64,000 nucleotides of DNA from Candidatus Zhuqueibacterota bacterium (lineage in GTDB: Bacteria; Zhuqueibacterota; Zhuqueibacteria; Oceanimicrobiales; Oceanimicrobiaceae). The notes beneath the pieces are model-generated. The model ran no database searches and was not told the origin of the DNA. It was given only the letters and a program-made list of their open reading frames with translations. Below are positions 33,108 through 42,119 of this stretch, in pieces. Location of the stretch: contig JAJDAD010000034.1 of the NCBI GenBank assembly GCA_029262055.1, positions 1 to 64,000 of the forward strand. The letters run 5' to 3'. Position 1 is the stretch's first letter. The number at the start of each line of letters is the position of its first letter. The translations under genes and the position numbers were made by a program.

Positions 33108-36100
33108 GTGCCGGAAAACAAGAGAAACTCAAAGTCAGCAGAGAGTGAAGGTCTAAGCCGGTTCAACCCGTATTGGTTGGAGCAGGGGTATGGTGCGCGC
33201 CTGCACCTGTTTCAAAACCTGATGCGGTACCGTATCCGAAGTGTCCTGCTGGTTTCGAGTCTGTACGACCTTTACCTTCTCGAGGAAGACGGCCGGCTCT
33301 ACGAACTCCTGCGTGAAGAGTACCAGGGGTTAAGCCTGACCCATATCCCGGAGTTGACGCGCGTTTCCAGTGGCAGAAAGGCACTTGAACTTGCGAAGAG
33401 CAGCAATCACTTCGATCTGATCATCGTTACGTTGCATGTCAAGGACATGCCGGTCCATAAGTTTGCGAAACGGGTCAGAGACGCCGGTCTCGATATACCT
33501 TTGGTGATTCTGGCCTATGACCATCGCGAACTTGCCGAGCTTTCCGTACGTCATGATTTGTCACTTTTCGATCAGGTCTTCGTCTGGCAGGGTGACTTCC
33601 GGCTCATCATAGCCATTATCAAGTACATCGAAGACAGGCGCAATATCAAGCATGATACGGAAACCGTCGGTGTTCAGACCATCATCCTGGTAGAGGATCG
33701 TGTACGGTACTACTCGTCTTTCCTACCACTCATTTATGTAGAACTGTTCAAGCAGGCTCAGCGGCTAATCTCCGAGGGGCTCAACCTTTCTCATAAATTC
33801 CTGCGCATGCGCGCACGCCCGAAAATTCTTCTCTGCACCAATTACGAAGAAGCCTGGGCATACTTCAGGAAATATCGAGAGCACGTCCTGGGTATCATTT
33901 CCGACATCAACTATCCCAGAAATGGAAAGCACGATCCGGAGGCAGGCCTGAAGTTTGCCCGCAATGTCAAGAGGAAGAGCTTTGACATTCCGATCTTGCT
34001 GCAGTCCAGTAATCCGGACAACGAGCAAAAAGCATTTGACCTGGGATGCTCATTCCTGCTGAAAGAGTCGTCCACGATGCTCAAGGAATTGCGCGGGTTT
34101 ATGATCGATCATTTCGGCTTCGGGGATTTCATTTTTCGTACGCGTGATGGCACCGAGGTCGGCCGGGCTGACGATTTGCGCAGCTTGGAAGAACGCCTGC
34201 GCAGTGTTCCGGATGAGAGCATCGCCTATCACAGCGAGCAGAATCACTTTTCAAATTGGCTAAAAGCGCGCACTGAGTTCTGGCTCGCCTATCAACTGCG
34301 ACCGGTGCACCTGGAGGATTTTGAATCTGTACAGGGGCTTCGTCAAGAGCTCATCGATTCTTTGCAGCAGTACAGAATAAACCGGCAGCGTGGCGTCATT
34401 ACTGATTTCAGTAAGGACACCTTTTATCCAATGAGCAGTTTCTCCAGAATCGGGGGAGGCTCTCTGGGCGGCAAGGCGCGCGGCTTGAGCTTTCTGAACA
34501 AGTTGATTTACAACTATAAGCTCAACAACAAGTTTGAAGGCGTAGAAGTACATGTCCCGCCTGCGATCGCGCTGGGTGCGGATGTCTTTGATCAGTTTAT
34601 TGACGAAAACGACTTGCAGCAGTTCGCCCTCAACTGTACGGATGACCAGGAGCTAAATCGTAGGTTCCTCGCAGCAGAACGATTTCCTCCCGACGCCTTG
34701 TTTCAACTAAAACAGTTTTTGGAGTTAATTCGGATTCCGCTGTCGGTCCGCTCTTCCAGCCTGCTGGAAGATTCCCAGTATTTTCCGTTTGCCGGCGTCT
34801 ATCAGACCCTCATGCTCCCCAACAACCACAGCAATGAAAATGTACGATTGTTTGAATTGCTTAACGCCATCAAGCGGGTTTACGCGTCCACCTACTCGCA
34901 GAGCGCCAAGGATTATTTCGAGGCGACTTCTTACCGGCTCGAAGAAGAGAAGATGGCCGTGGTCATTCAAAAGATGGTCGGGGCCCGGCATGGTAGACGA
35001 TTCTATCCCGATTTTGCTGGTGTGGCCAAGTCTTTTAACTTTTACCCAACCGCTCCACAGGAGGCCAGCGACGGCATCGTGTCTCTGGCCCTCGGTCTTG
35101 GCAAGACTGTGGTGGACGGTGGACAGCACGTCAAGTTTTGCCCGGCACACCCGCAAGTCCTGCCACAGTTCAACTCCATTGAGGTGGCATTACGCAATAA
35201 CCAGCAGGATTTTTATGCACTAAACCTCGACGGGAAAATCTCGGATCTAAGTGCTGCCGAAGACACGCTCATACAGAGCTTTACCCTGAAATCAGCAGAG
35301 GAAGACGGCACGCTGAAATATGCAGGTTCCACATATTCACCAGAAAACGATGCGATCTTCGATGGCATTTCGAGGTCGGGACAACGCATGGTGACGTTCG
35401 CCCCCATCCTGAAACACCGGTTGTTTCCTCTGCCTGCAATGATGCAGTACATTTTGGAAATGGGGAGTTGGGCAATGGGCGTACCAGTCGAAATCGAGTT
35501 TGCCGCTTCACTCTCGATACCGGAAGGCAGTAAACGGAAGCTGAGCCTTCTTCAAATGCGGCCATTGGTACAACGGCAAGACATGGGCAAATTAGAGGTT
35601 GACGAGGACAGGCAATCTCAGTTGATCTGCAGAAGTGATCAGATATTGGGTCATGGGTTTGTAGACGACGTTCACGACATCGTTGTGGTTGATCCGGATC
35701 GTTTCGATCGTCTCAAGAGCCATGAGGTGGCGCAGGAACTGACGGTTATGAACCACAAGCTTGTGGCGCGGCAGCGGCCCTATTTGCTGGTCGGCGTGGG
35801 AAGGTGGGGCTCATTGGATCCGTTTCTTGGTATCCCGATTCGCTGGGAGCAGATTTCCGGCGCCCGCGTGATCGTTGAGGCGGGTCTTAAGGATATGGTA
35901 GTAACCCCCTCACAAGGTTCCCATTTTTTCCACAACCTAACCTCATTTCAGGTGGGCTATTTTACCGTCGGCGCTCCTCGCGCTGACTCATTCATTGACT
36001 GGAATTGGCTATCTGCGCAACGTGCGGTTCGCAAACTGAAGTACGTCCGCCACTTACATTTCAAGCAGCCGGTTGTGGTCAAAATGAACAGCAGAAAACG

Positions 36101-36137
36101 TGTTGGTGTCATTCTGAAGCCTGACGGCAAAGCTTAA
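33108..36137 (+). CDS. Double receiver domain fused to PEP/pyruvate-binding (PPDK N-terminal) domain
   Basis: 1009 residues. Residues about 44-175 form a receiver-like domain whose phospho-acceptor is replaced by Thr (T108 in DLIIVT). Residues about 190-335 form a second receiver with an intact Asp (D266 in LGIISDINYP) and Lys (K319). After a linker, about 430-880 is a PPDK/PEP-synthase N-terminal ATP-grasp-type domain: GGGSLGGKARG (449-459) and SVRSSSLLEDSQYFPFAGVY (546-565). The phosphohistidine domain and the PEP-binding barrel of true PPDK are absent. Function is unknown; ATP-dependent phosphotransfer controlled by phosphorylation is a plausible inference. Start could be slightly downstream. 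Confidence 0.8.
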   Translation: MPENKRNSKSAESEGLSRFNPYWLEQGYGARLHLFQNLMRYRIRSVLLVSSLYDLYLLEEDGRLYELLREEYQGLSLTHIPELTRVSSGRKALELAKSSNHFDLIIVTLHVKDMPVHKFAKRVRDAGLDIPLVILAYDHRELAELSVRHDLSLFDQVFVWQGDFRLIIAIIKYIEDRRNIKHDTETVGVQTIILVEDRVRYYSSFLPLIYVELFKQAQRLISEGLNLSHKFLRMRARPKILLCTNYEEAWAYFRKYREHVLGIISDINYPRNGKHDPEAGLKFARNVKRKSFDIPILLQSSNPDNEQKAFDLGCSFLLKESSTMLKELRGFMIDHFGFGDFIFRTRDGTEVGRADDLRSLEERLRSVPDESIAYHSEQNHFSNWLKARTEFWLAYQLRPVHLEDFESVQGLRQELIDSLQQYRINRQRGVITDFSKDTFYPMSSFSRIGGGSLGGKARGLSFLNKLIYNYKLNNKFEGVEVHVPPAIALGADVFDQFIDENDLQQFALNCTDDQELNRRFLAAERFPPDALFQLKQFLELIRIPLSVRSSSLLEDSQYFPFAGVYQTLMLPNNHSNENVRLFELLNAIKRVYASTYSQSAKDYFEATSYRLEEEKMAVVIQKMVGARHGRRFYPDFAGVAKSFNFYPTAPQEASDGIVSLALGLGKTVVDGGQHVKFCPAHPQVLPQFNSIEVALRNNQQDFYALNLDGKISDLSAAEDTLIQSFTLKSAEEDGTLKYAGSTYSPENDAIFDGISRSGQRMVTFAPILKHRLFPLPAMMQYILEMGSWAMGVPVEIEFAASLSIPEGSKRKLSLLQMRPLVQRQDMGKLEVDEDRQSQLICRSDQILGHGFVDDVHDIVVVDPDRFDRLKSHEVAQELTVMNHKLVARQRPYLLVGVGRWGSLDPFLGIPIRWEQISGARVIVEAGLKDMVVTPSQGSHFFHNLTSFQVGYFTVGAPRADSFIDWNWLSAQRAVRKLKYVRHLHFKQPVVVKMNSRKRVGVILKPDGKA

Positions 36138-36206
36138 TCGCTCACATCTCTCACTTCATGAATAGCAATTACTGATAGGTTTTACAGAAGTTAAGCAAAT
36201 TCCCTC

Positions 36207-36218
36207 TCCCGGCCGGGA
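36207..36218. repeat. 12-bp perfect palindrome
   Basis: TCCCGGCCGGGA, extended by CCCTC and GGGG on its sides, in the gap between the receiver-PPDK gene and the convergent copper cluster. Likely a terminator-type stem, although no T-run follows. Confidence 0.4.
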
Positions 36219-36284
36219 GGGGATAACACATGGAAACCGGATGCCTCAGACGGAGGAAACCAAGTGAGAAATATTGGTTAATCA

Positions 36285-36306
36285 TAAAACGGCAGCAATC
36301 GCTGCT
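36285..36306 (-). terminator. Terminator of the copper/nitrate cluster
   Basis: Minus strand GCAGC (36305-36301), 4-nt loop, GCTGC (36296-36292), followed by C, G and TTTTA, 15 bp past the NrtS-like stop. Confidence 0.5.
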
Positions 36307-36319
36307 ACCGGTCCGCACT

Positions 36320-36565
36320 TCATTCCTCTTGTTTCTTGTTTTGCGCATGTGACCTTTGCAGGGTCTGGACGCTTGATAGCGTCGATACGATGTAGGGTAC
36401 CATGAACGTCAGCCCCATTTTTGCCAACATGGTGGTGCTGACCTGACCGTACAGCAATGCGTCTGCATGATTGATTATGATCAGAATTGGCCCTACCACG
36501 ACCGCGTAGCCGAGTGCTCTTTTTACCACTGATGGTCGCAACGCATATTTGAGCTTCTCTTTCAT
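36320..36565 (-). CDS. nrtS: NrtS-like small membrane protein (nitrate/nitrite transporter)
   Basis: 81 residues with two transmembrane helices: RALGYAVVVGPILIIINHADALLYG and a second around MGLTFMVPYIVST. The order A-L-VG-IL--INH-DA followed by K-GLT--VPY-VST is the NrtS pattern, a small nitrate/nitrite uptake protein described from marine cyanobacteria. Here it is the last gene of a copper-delivery cluster, so a nitrate role is inferred from family only. Confidence 0.65.
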   Translation of the reverse strand: MKEKLKYALRPSVVKRALGYAVVVGPILIIINHADALLYGQVSTTMLAKMGLTFMVPYIVSTLSSVQTLQRSHAQNKKQEE

Positions 36566-36614
36566 GTCACGGGACCTTCTTCAGTGAGCATTTGTTAGTA
36601 ATTCCGGCAAAATA

Positions 36615-37136
36615 CTACGGAGTGCGGACCGTTGATTTTGTCACAATTTTTCCGCTCAGCTCAAACTCAAATTCAAGCTCAAACACCATGCCGGGTGTCA
36701 GTGACTCGTTCAGGCCGAGCAACATGATGTGATAATCCGCTGGCTTGAATTCAATTTTTGCGCCCGGTGGAATCGTGACGCCATCCTTTATTGGGCGCAT
36801 GGTCATCCGGTCATCCTGCATAACCGTACGGTGTATTTCCGCCACGGTACAAACCGGTGAAGAAACCGCCACCAGGCGGTCCGGGCTGCCCCCGCGATTG
36901 TGAAGGTCAAAGTAGACGACGCCGTTCACCTGCATTTGAGCAGAAGAGTGCCCGGCGTGTTCACCTGAGTGCTGCATGGTTTCAGCAGCTCTGGACCAGA
37001 CGTTTTCTACGGCAATGGCCGGAGCGCCCGCTTTCTGGTCCAGGCATCCGGATGCAGTAAACATGGCTGCAATCACCACATACTGGACAATCCGGGCAAC
37101 TGCTCTGCCCCTGACTTGTTTTTCATTCATTCTCAT
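36615..37136 (-). CDS. Periplasmic copper chaperone PCu(A)C lipoprotein
   Basis: 173 residues; ATG 37136 has GGAG 6 nt upstream. Lipobox TASGC. The copper motif H-x-M...M-x-M...H-x-M appears as AEIHRTVMQDDRMTMRP and YHIMLLGL; an extra His/Met-rich stretch (MQHSGEHAGHSSAQMQ) precedes it. Delivers Cu(I) to the CuA site of cytochrome oxidase together with SCO proteins. Downstream of the SCO1 gene by 50 bp. Confidence 0.9.
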   Translation of the reverse strand: MRMNEKQVRGRAVARIVQYVVIAAMFTASGCLDQKAGAPAIAVENVWSRAAETMQHSGEHAGHSSAQMQVNGVVYFDLHNRGGSPDRLVAVSSPVCTVAEIHRTVMQDDRMTMRPIKDGVTIPPGAKIEFKPADYHIMLLGLNESLTPGMVFELEFEFELSGKIVTKSTVRTP

Positions 37137-37186
37137 ATCAATCTCCGTTGAGTAAATCCAACACTTTTGCAGTGCCTGCTCTGTTC

Positions 37187-37771
37187 TCAGCCCTTGAGCA
37201 GGAGGCGAATGTCGTGGACCATGTCTTCGACGCTGGAATCATTCGAAATGCCCAGTCGCCAGTTCCCTGCGCGGTCGAACACGAAAATTCGCGACGTATG
37301 GTTGACCAGGTACCCGGCCGCACCTTCGGACACTTTCACCACTTCACGGTAAATCCCATAACCGGCATAAGCTGTCTTGAGGTCATCCGGAGTTCCGGTC
37401 AACCCAATGAAACTGTCGCTAAAAACAGCAAGATGAGTTTTGAGCTTTTCCTGCGTGTCCCGCTCCGGATCCACCGTAATATAGACAAACTCGACCTCTG
37501 AGTTTTGCTCCCCCAATTGCTTCTCTATTTGCTTCCATTTTGATAGAGTCAAAGGGCAAACATCCGGGCAAAACGAAAAGCCAAAAAAGATCAGGACGAC
37601 TTTCCCCTTTTGCTCACTCAGGGTGAACGGTTGGCCATGTTGGTCCGTAAGCGTGAAATCCGTTGTCGGTAAGCCCTCTAACTCGGTCCCTCTAAAAGCA
37701 TCATCGGTCTGGCACGCGAATAAAGCCAGCATGAACAACATGAAAACGCTGCGAATCATTTTCCGTTTCAT
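37187..37771 (-). CDS. SCO1/SenC family copper metallochaperone, lipoprotein
   Basis: 194 residues. Signal with lipobox LFAC; thioredoxin fold with CPDVCP copper motif (in GFSFCPDVCPLTL) and the conserved His in YLVNHTSRIFV. Needed for CuA assembly in cytochrome c oxidase. Between the cytochrome c gene (75 bp) and PCuAC gene (50 bp), same strand. Confidence 0.94.
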   Translation of the reverse strand: MKRKMIRSVFMLFMLALFACQTDDAFRGTELEGLPTTDFTLTDQHGQPFTLSEQKGKVVLIFFGFSFCPDVCPLTLSKWKQIEKQLGEQNSEVEFVYITVDPERDTQEKLKTHLAVFSDSFIGLTGTPDDLKTAYAGYGIYREVVKVSEGAAGYLVNHTSRIFVFDRAGNWRLGISNDSSVEDMVHDIRLLLKG

Positions 37772-37846
37772 CGTTGTGTCTTTCCGTTATTGGTTTAAGT
37801 TTGCCGAGTCCGTGTCTTCATTCTGCACAAAAGGACTCAAGTCGAA

Positions 37847-38296
37847 TTATTCTTCTTCAATTAGTGACCGAACGTAAAGGTAAACTGCGACAATGTCATT
37901 TTCTGATAACACTGCTCCCCAGGCGGCCATCGCGGTTCCGGGACTGCCTTGCCGGATGATGTGTAACCGGGCCTGCTCTGAAAAGAAGTTGGCTTGTCGC
38001 GGATCGGTCAAGTCGGATGGACGCTCAGACAAAGTCAGTGCCGAAAGGCCGTCCGCTTTGCCTCTAGGCCCGTGGCAGGGCCCACAAATCTGCCCGAAAA
38101 GCTCGGCCCCACGCTGTAGCTGCGCCTTGGTTGCTGGTGCGACGGCTTTATCGTACTTACTGCCCAGTTCTGTCCGCAGGCGTTCACGCGTGAGACCCAG
38201 GCGCTGCCACTGTTCGGAGCTAATCGGCCTGGGCACTTCGCGGCACGCAAGCTGCGCTAGGAGCAGCGCGGCGATTATCGTCAATCGGGTTAACAT
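37847..38296 (-). CDS. Cytochrome c lipoprotein
   Basis: 149 residues. Lipobox QLAC, single haem motif CGPCH (ICGPCHGPRGKADG) and a late Met in GTAMAAWG as likely axial ligand; class I small cytochrome. Probably an electron carrier to the oxidase served by the neighbouring copper chaperones. Confidence 0.9.
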   Translation of the reverse strand: MLTRLTIIAALLLAQLACREVPRPISSEQWQRLGLTRERLRTELGSKYDKAVAPATKAQLQRGAELFGQICGPCHGPRGKADGLSALTLSERPSDLTDPRQANFFSEQARLHIIRQGSPGTAMAAWGAVLSENDIVAVYLYVRSLIEEE

Positions 38297-38502
38297 TTAA
38301 TCTTGATCTTCATGGTTGGTGCAATGTTATCGGTTGCCATGTATGAGCACGAATCCTTTGTGCATCAAAAAATGCTCATACTCATCGTCGGTGTATTGAG
38401 TCTCAACCGTCGACGCGCTACCCGCGTCGTCCTTTGAAGGGCATGCTTCACCAAAGCAGTACGACGGAAGAAACGCACGTGCGTCGCCTGGCGGTTGAGA
38501 TT

Positions 38503-38937
38503 TCAGATGGGGAGTTGACGTGGTGGGCGGAAAACATAGCTTTGTACGTTCTTCGTGTGCAGTCGCTCTATGGTGACATAAGAAATCTTTGGCGTTGAAT
38601 GTGGGTTCGGTGCGTTGTCCAAGAATGTGAGGAGACCTGGCTCAGTTCCTGCCAGGAGAGCCGGCGGGTTGGTTCCGGAACATTGTACGAATGCGAGACC
38701 CTTTGCATGCTTGTGCGGACTCGCCTCGGACGCGATGCTTCTTACCGAACAAATGTCTTGCTGATTGGCGTGAAAGTGGTCAGGGCAAGCGCATGTGACA
38801 CAGGAGCAGGCCAGTTCCGTTCCTGACGTGTAATTCGATAATAAGGGGGAGACAGTGGGGATATTGCACAAGTTCAGTGCGAGACAAACCCCAAGAAGCA
38901 CTGCCGTTAGCTTTCGCACGTAGAGATTAGGTTTCAT
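38503..38937 (-). CDS. Exported Cys/His-rich protein, possible copper binder
   Basis: 144 residues. A signal peptide (KLTAVLLGVCLALNLC) is followed by a metal-ligand cluster CSCVTCACPDHFH and later HKH. The tail YVFRPPRQLPI resembles the end of DUF2946-like exported proteins. No firm family. First gene of the copper cluster on the minus strand; copper binding is inferred from ligands and context. Confidence 0.6.
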   Translation of the reverse strand: MKPNLYVRKLTAVLLGVCLALNLCNIPTVSPLLSNYTSGTELACSCVTCACPDHFHANQQDICSVRSIASEASPHKHAKGLAFVQCSGTNPPALLAGTEPGLLTFLDNAPNPHSTPKISYVTIERLHTKNVQSYVFRPPRQLPI

Positions 38938-39100
38938 TTTCTGTGAATGGTTCAGGCTGACGGGGAACCTATGTAATCAAGTTGTAACATTCAAGCAGAA
39001 AATCAACAGCCCAATTCTTTGACATTCATGGTAGCCTGGATTGCCGCTGCCTGCGCAAGCAACACCCGCACGAGCAAAGCGTGCTTCCGGCCTGTAGGTT

Positions 39101-40855
39101 CTATTTGAGAAAAAGAACCCTGCCGCTTTCTACGCGGGTGCTTGTGCGCACACGGTACACATAGAGCCCGGTGCTGACTTCGACACGATCCTTATCCCTG
39201 CCGTTCCACGGTATTTCATAGTGGTCGGCCCTTTGCTCCTTATCAACAAGTGTGACGATCTCCTGCCCGAGCATGTTGAAAATCTTGAGCTCAACATGTG
39301 AGTCGGCTGGCAGGTCATAAGGGATCGTTGTCAGAGAATTGAATGGGTTCGGGAATGCCGGCAGGAGTGCAAAGCGCTCAACCATGGGGGACGAGATCAG
39401 CTTGTCCAGCCTCTCAAAAGCAGCGGCGCCATCAATGACGCCCCATCCGAGGTCATTGTCCGGATCAGAAGCGTTGTTGGCGGTCTCTTTCAGAATAGTT
39501 ATCAGGAGTGAATTTGTAGCCGTCGGAAAAGCTTCCAGTAGCAGGGCAGCAGTCCCGGCCACCAGCGGGCAGGAAAAAGAAGTGCCATTCAGGTTCAGGT
39601 AACTGCCCGGCCGGGTGTGATCGACGGTGAGCACCAGGCTCCCCATTGCAAACACTTCTGGTTTAGTCCGACCGTCCGCGGTGGGCCCGGTTGAACTGAA
39701 GTTGGTCGGCTTGCCGCCGACCGTGACAGCACCGACACACAGGACGTTTTCTCCATCGCAAGGCGCCCCGAGCGTGTTGTCATCGAGTCCGGACGGGCCA
39801 TCATTGCCCGCTGAATTCACGACCAGAATTCCCCTGCTGGCTGCGATCTCCGCACCAATCGTGGAAATGGCTGTCTGGCCGTCCATTTGATCCGCGGTGT
39901 ATCCTGCTTCACCGTCCGTAAAACCGAAACGGTAGCCCAGTGAACTACTGATGATTTCTGCGCCCAGGCTGTCGGCCCACTCGGCTGCGGCGACCCAGTT
40001 GTCCTCCTCGACATGCCGTTCGAAGTCGGTGTTTTCAGTCTTGGCCAGAATAAAACTGGCGCCATAGGCCGGACCGATGAGTTGTCCTTCCTGAAAACCT
40101 GCAATCACCCCCAGGGTCCAGCTGCCGTGGTTTCCCACGCCCATTTGGCCTGGCTGATCATCGACGTTGTTGTCGCCATTTACAAAATCCCTGGTCGCCA
40201 GGATGTTCAGGTGATCCAGCGCGTCGTGCTCCAAAAAATTAAATCCTGCATCCAGCATAGCGATGATGACACCGGTGCCATCGAGTCCCTTCTCATGCAA
40301 GCTCGGAACGTTGATCTGCAGATTTTGTCCCAGCGACGGGCCGTAATCCAACGCCTGCGAGGAGTGGACAGAACTGAGTTTTGGCGCGGGCTCCTTTTGG
40401 TGAACAGGGTGAATGACTTTTCCCCGGTGTACGATGTCTATCTTGGCAACAAACTCCAGATGTGCGAGTTCTGCAAGTTGGGAGGGCGTCGCATGCACAG
40501 AAACGGCATTGAGCCAGCGTGAGGTGTGACGGACTCTCGATGAGAGACGGGCCACATGCTCACGGTACCGCACAGAAACCGGCAGGTCAAACTGGTCGAC
40601 CAGGCGGCTGCGGCGATGCCGTAAACGTCTCTTGCGATTCCGTGGGGAAAGCTTGCTCTCTTCGACTTCAAGCCTGCGGCTGATGTCGGGACCTTTATCC
40701 GTAAAGAAAACCCAAGCGGTAAGCTGGTCACGCTGAAGGGCGGAATCTATAGCAGATTGTAGCTTTCGAGTGAACTTGTCCCGGTCTTGCGAAAAGACAG
40801 CAGAACACAAACATATTGAGGACACCACGACAATGGTCGTCTTGAAATATTTCAT
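39101..40855 (-). CDS. Secreted subtilisin-like serine peptidase (S8) with sorting domain
   Basis: 584 residues from ATG 40855, which opens a signal peptide; the frame is open to 40948. Catalytic Asp in VIIAMLDAGFN, His in GNHGSWTLGVIAG, oxyanion Asn in VNSAGNDG and Ser in NGTSFSCPLVAG. An I9-like propeptide region precedes it. The C-terminal 80 residues (FPNPFNSLTTIPYDLP, LDLKIF-like strand, GLYVYRV, GRVLFLK) are a sorting domain like that of the 2-994 gene. Confidence 0.93.
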   Translation of the reverse strand: MKYFKTTIVVVSSICLCSAVFSQDRDKFTRKLQSAIDSALQRDQLTAWVFFTDKGPDISRRLEVEESKLSPRNRKRRLRHRRSRLVDQFDLPVSVRYREHVARLSSRVRHTSRWLNAVSVHATPSQLAELAHLEFVAKIDIVHRGKVIHPVHQKEPAPKLSSVHSSQALDYGPSLGQNLQINVPSLHEKGLDGTGVIIAMLDAGFNFLEHDALDHLNILATRDFVNGDNNVDDQPGQMGVGNHGSWTLGVIAGFQEGQLIGPAYGASFILAKTENTDFERHVEEDNWVAAAEWADSLGAEIISSSLGYRFGFTDGEAGYTADQMDGQTAISTIGAEIAASRGILVVNSAGNDGPSGLDDNTLGAPCDGENVLCVGAVTVGGKPTNFSSTGPTADGRTKPEVFAMGSLVLTVDHTRPGSYLNLNGTSFSCPLVAGTAALLLEAFPTATNSLLITILKETANNASDPDNDLGWGVIDGAAAFERLDKLISSPMVERFALLPAFPNPFNSLTTIPYDLPADSHVELKIFNMLGQEIVTLVDKEQRADHYEIPWNGRDKDRVEVSTGLYVYRVRTSTRVESGRVLFLK

Positions 40856-41120
40856 TCTTCTCTGAGATTCTTGAATTGGTTTCTGCCCTTTTGGGCCCAT
40901 CAGGAGACACAAGACAGGAAATATGAGGAAGATTACGAAGATTTGCAAGACTTAACTGAGTTCGATTTCTCTCCAGCAGTCCATTTCTGTGTTTCCAGTC
41001 TCAGTTCAACCCGGCATTGCATCATTCGCAGGAATCTACCTCCAGCGGAATAGCTAACCCTACGCTATTGGGCATACAGGAATCCTCTTTTTGATTCAAA
41101 CGACGCATTGTCGTATACTG

Positions 41121-41969
41121 CTACTGACCAGGAGCAGGTAACATCTCCTCGCCAAGCATTTCGCGGATCCTTTTCGTCCAATCTTGCTGGGCCCGGTCTT
41201 TTGTGCCAAAGTCCGTTTGAATGTCGTAAAGCTCAGTGATACCTTCCGCCCAGCCGGCATCAATCCACTTAGACCGCCCGAGTTCGCTGATGACACTCTC
41301 GAACTTTCCCTGGTCTGCAAGACGTTCGACCAACTCACGCCCTATCTCTGACATAGCAGCCTGGTCCCTGGAGACAGACTCTGACAATTGAAGATTCAAC
41401 TCACCTTGTGTTGCAAGTTCGATTAGAGCTTGATTAGCGAGGTCGGCTCGAGTCTGCCAACGTCTGCGGCCAAGCTCTACAATATCAAAATGGCCCTGTT
41501 CGTGCTGCAGAAGCTCGCTCACTTCATCTATAACTCTACCCGAGCGTTCTTTCCAAAACCATGTGGCACTGTGAAGGCCGGAATATTTCACAGTGATGAG
41601 CGCTTTGGTTTTACTGACGGCTAGCGCCGAACACTCGACTTCCCACCAGCTTTCCCAAATACCCGTCGTCCAAATGGTTACCTTCGGATTGGCTAGCGCT
41701 ATTTCGGCAGGGAGTCTTTCTTGTACTTCGAAATCGGCCAAAGTTAGTTTTTCCGGCCATGGCTTCTTGTCGGGATGGGGCCTTGCTGTGTCTGCGGAAA
41801 ATTCTCTCACAATTATGGCCAGCCCGCCGGCAGTATTAGGTGGGGGGAATGTCGCATCAAAACACCTAAACTCAGGCTGCCCAATATCTTGAGCCCTAAC
41901 CCCGGCAACCGGGTGCAGGAGGCAAAGATAGAGGACTAAACTGATTCCTCGTTGAAGTATTCTGTATAT
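41121..41969 (-). CDS. Exported HEQGH protein (DUF922-like), apparent ATA start
   Basis: LLQHEQGHFDIVELGRR is the DUF922-type zinc-protease motif. The first recognised start is GTG 41810, but the frame stays open upstream and encodes a clear signal peptide (ISLVLYLCLLHPVAGVRAQ) plus DATFPPPNTAGG. The only codon with a ribosome site (AGGAGG, 5 nt spacing) in front of that signal is ATA at 41969-41967; no ATG, GTG or TTG exists between it and the upstream stop. Either ATA is used, or ATG was lost by mutation or sequencing error. Downstream of the motif are helices of unknown role. Confidence 0.6.
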   Translation of the reverse strand: MYRILQRGISLVLYLCLLHPVAGVRAQDIGQPEFRCFDATFPPPNTAGGLAIIVREFSADTARPHPDKKPWPEKLTLADFEVQERLPAEIALANPKVTIWTTGIWESWWEVECSALAVSKTKALITVKYSGLHSATWFWKERSGRVIDEVSELLQHEQGHFDIVELGRRRWQTRADLANQALIELATQGELNLQLSESVSRDQAAMSEIGRELVERLADQGKFESVISELGRSKWIDAGWAEGITELYDIQTDFGTKDRAQQDWTKRIREMLGEEMLPAPGQ

Positions 41970-42119
41970 GGTCGCCTCCTGCCTCTATCAACTGTGTTGG
42001 ATGGCGCGAAACAAATTGAATCTGTGCAATGTGCTCTGCATTGTCTCAAAATGAGCGCTAAATGTTTATCAATCGCCGCACCGATTTGTGGGCAGAAAGC
42101 CATGCGGTTAGGCCATGAC

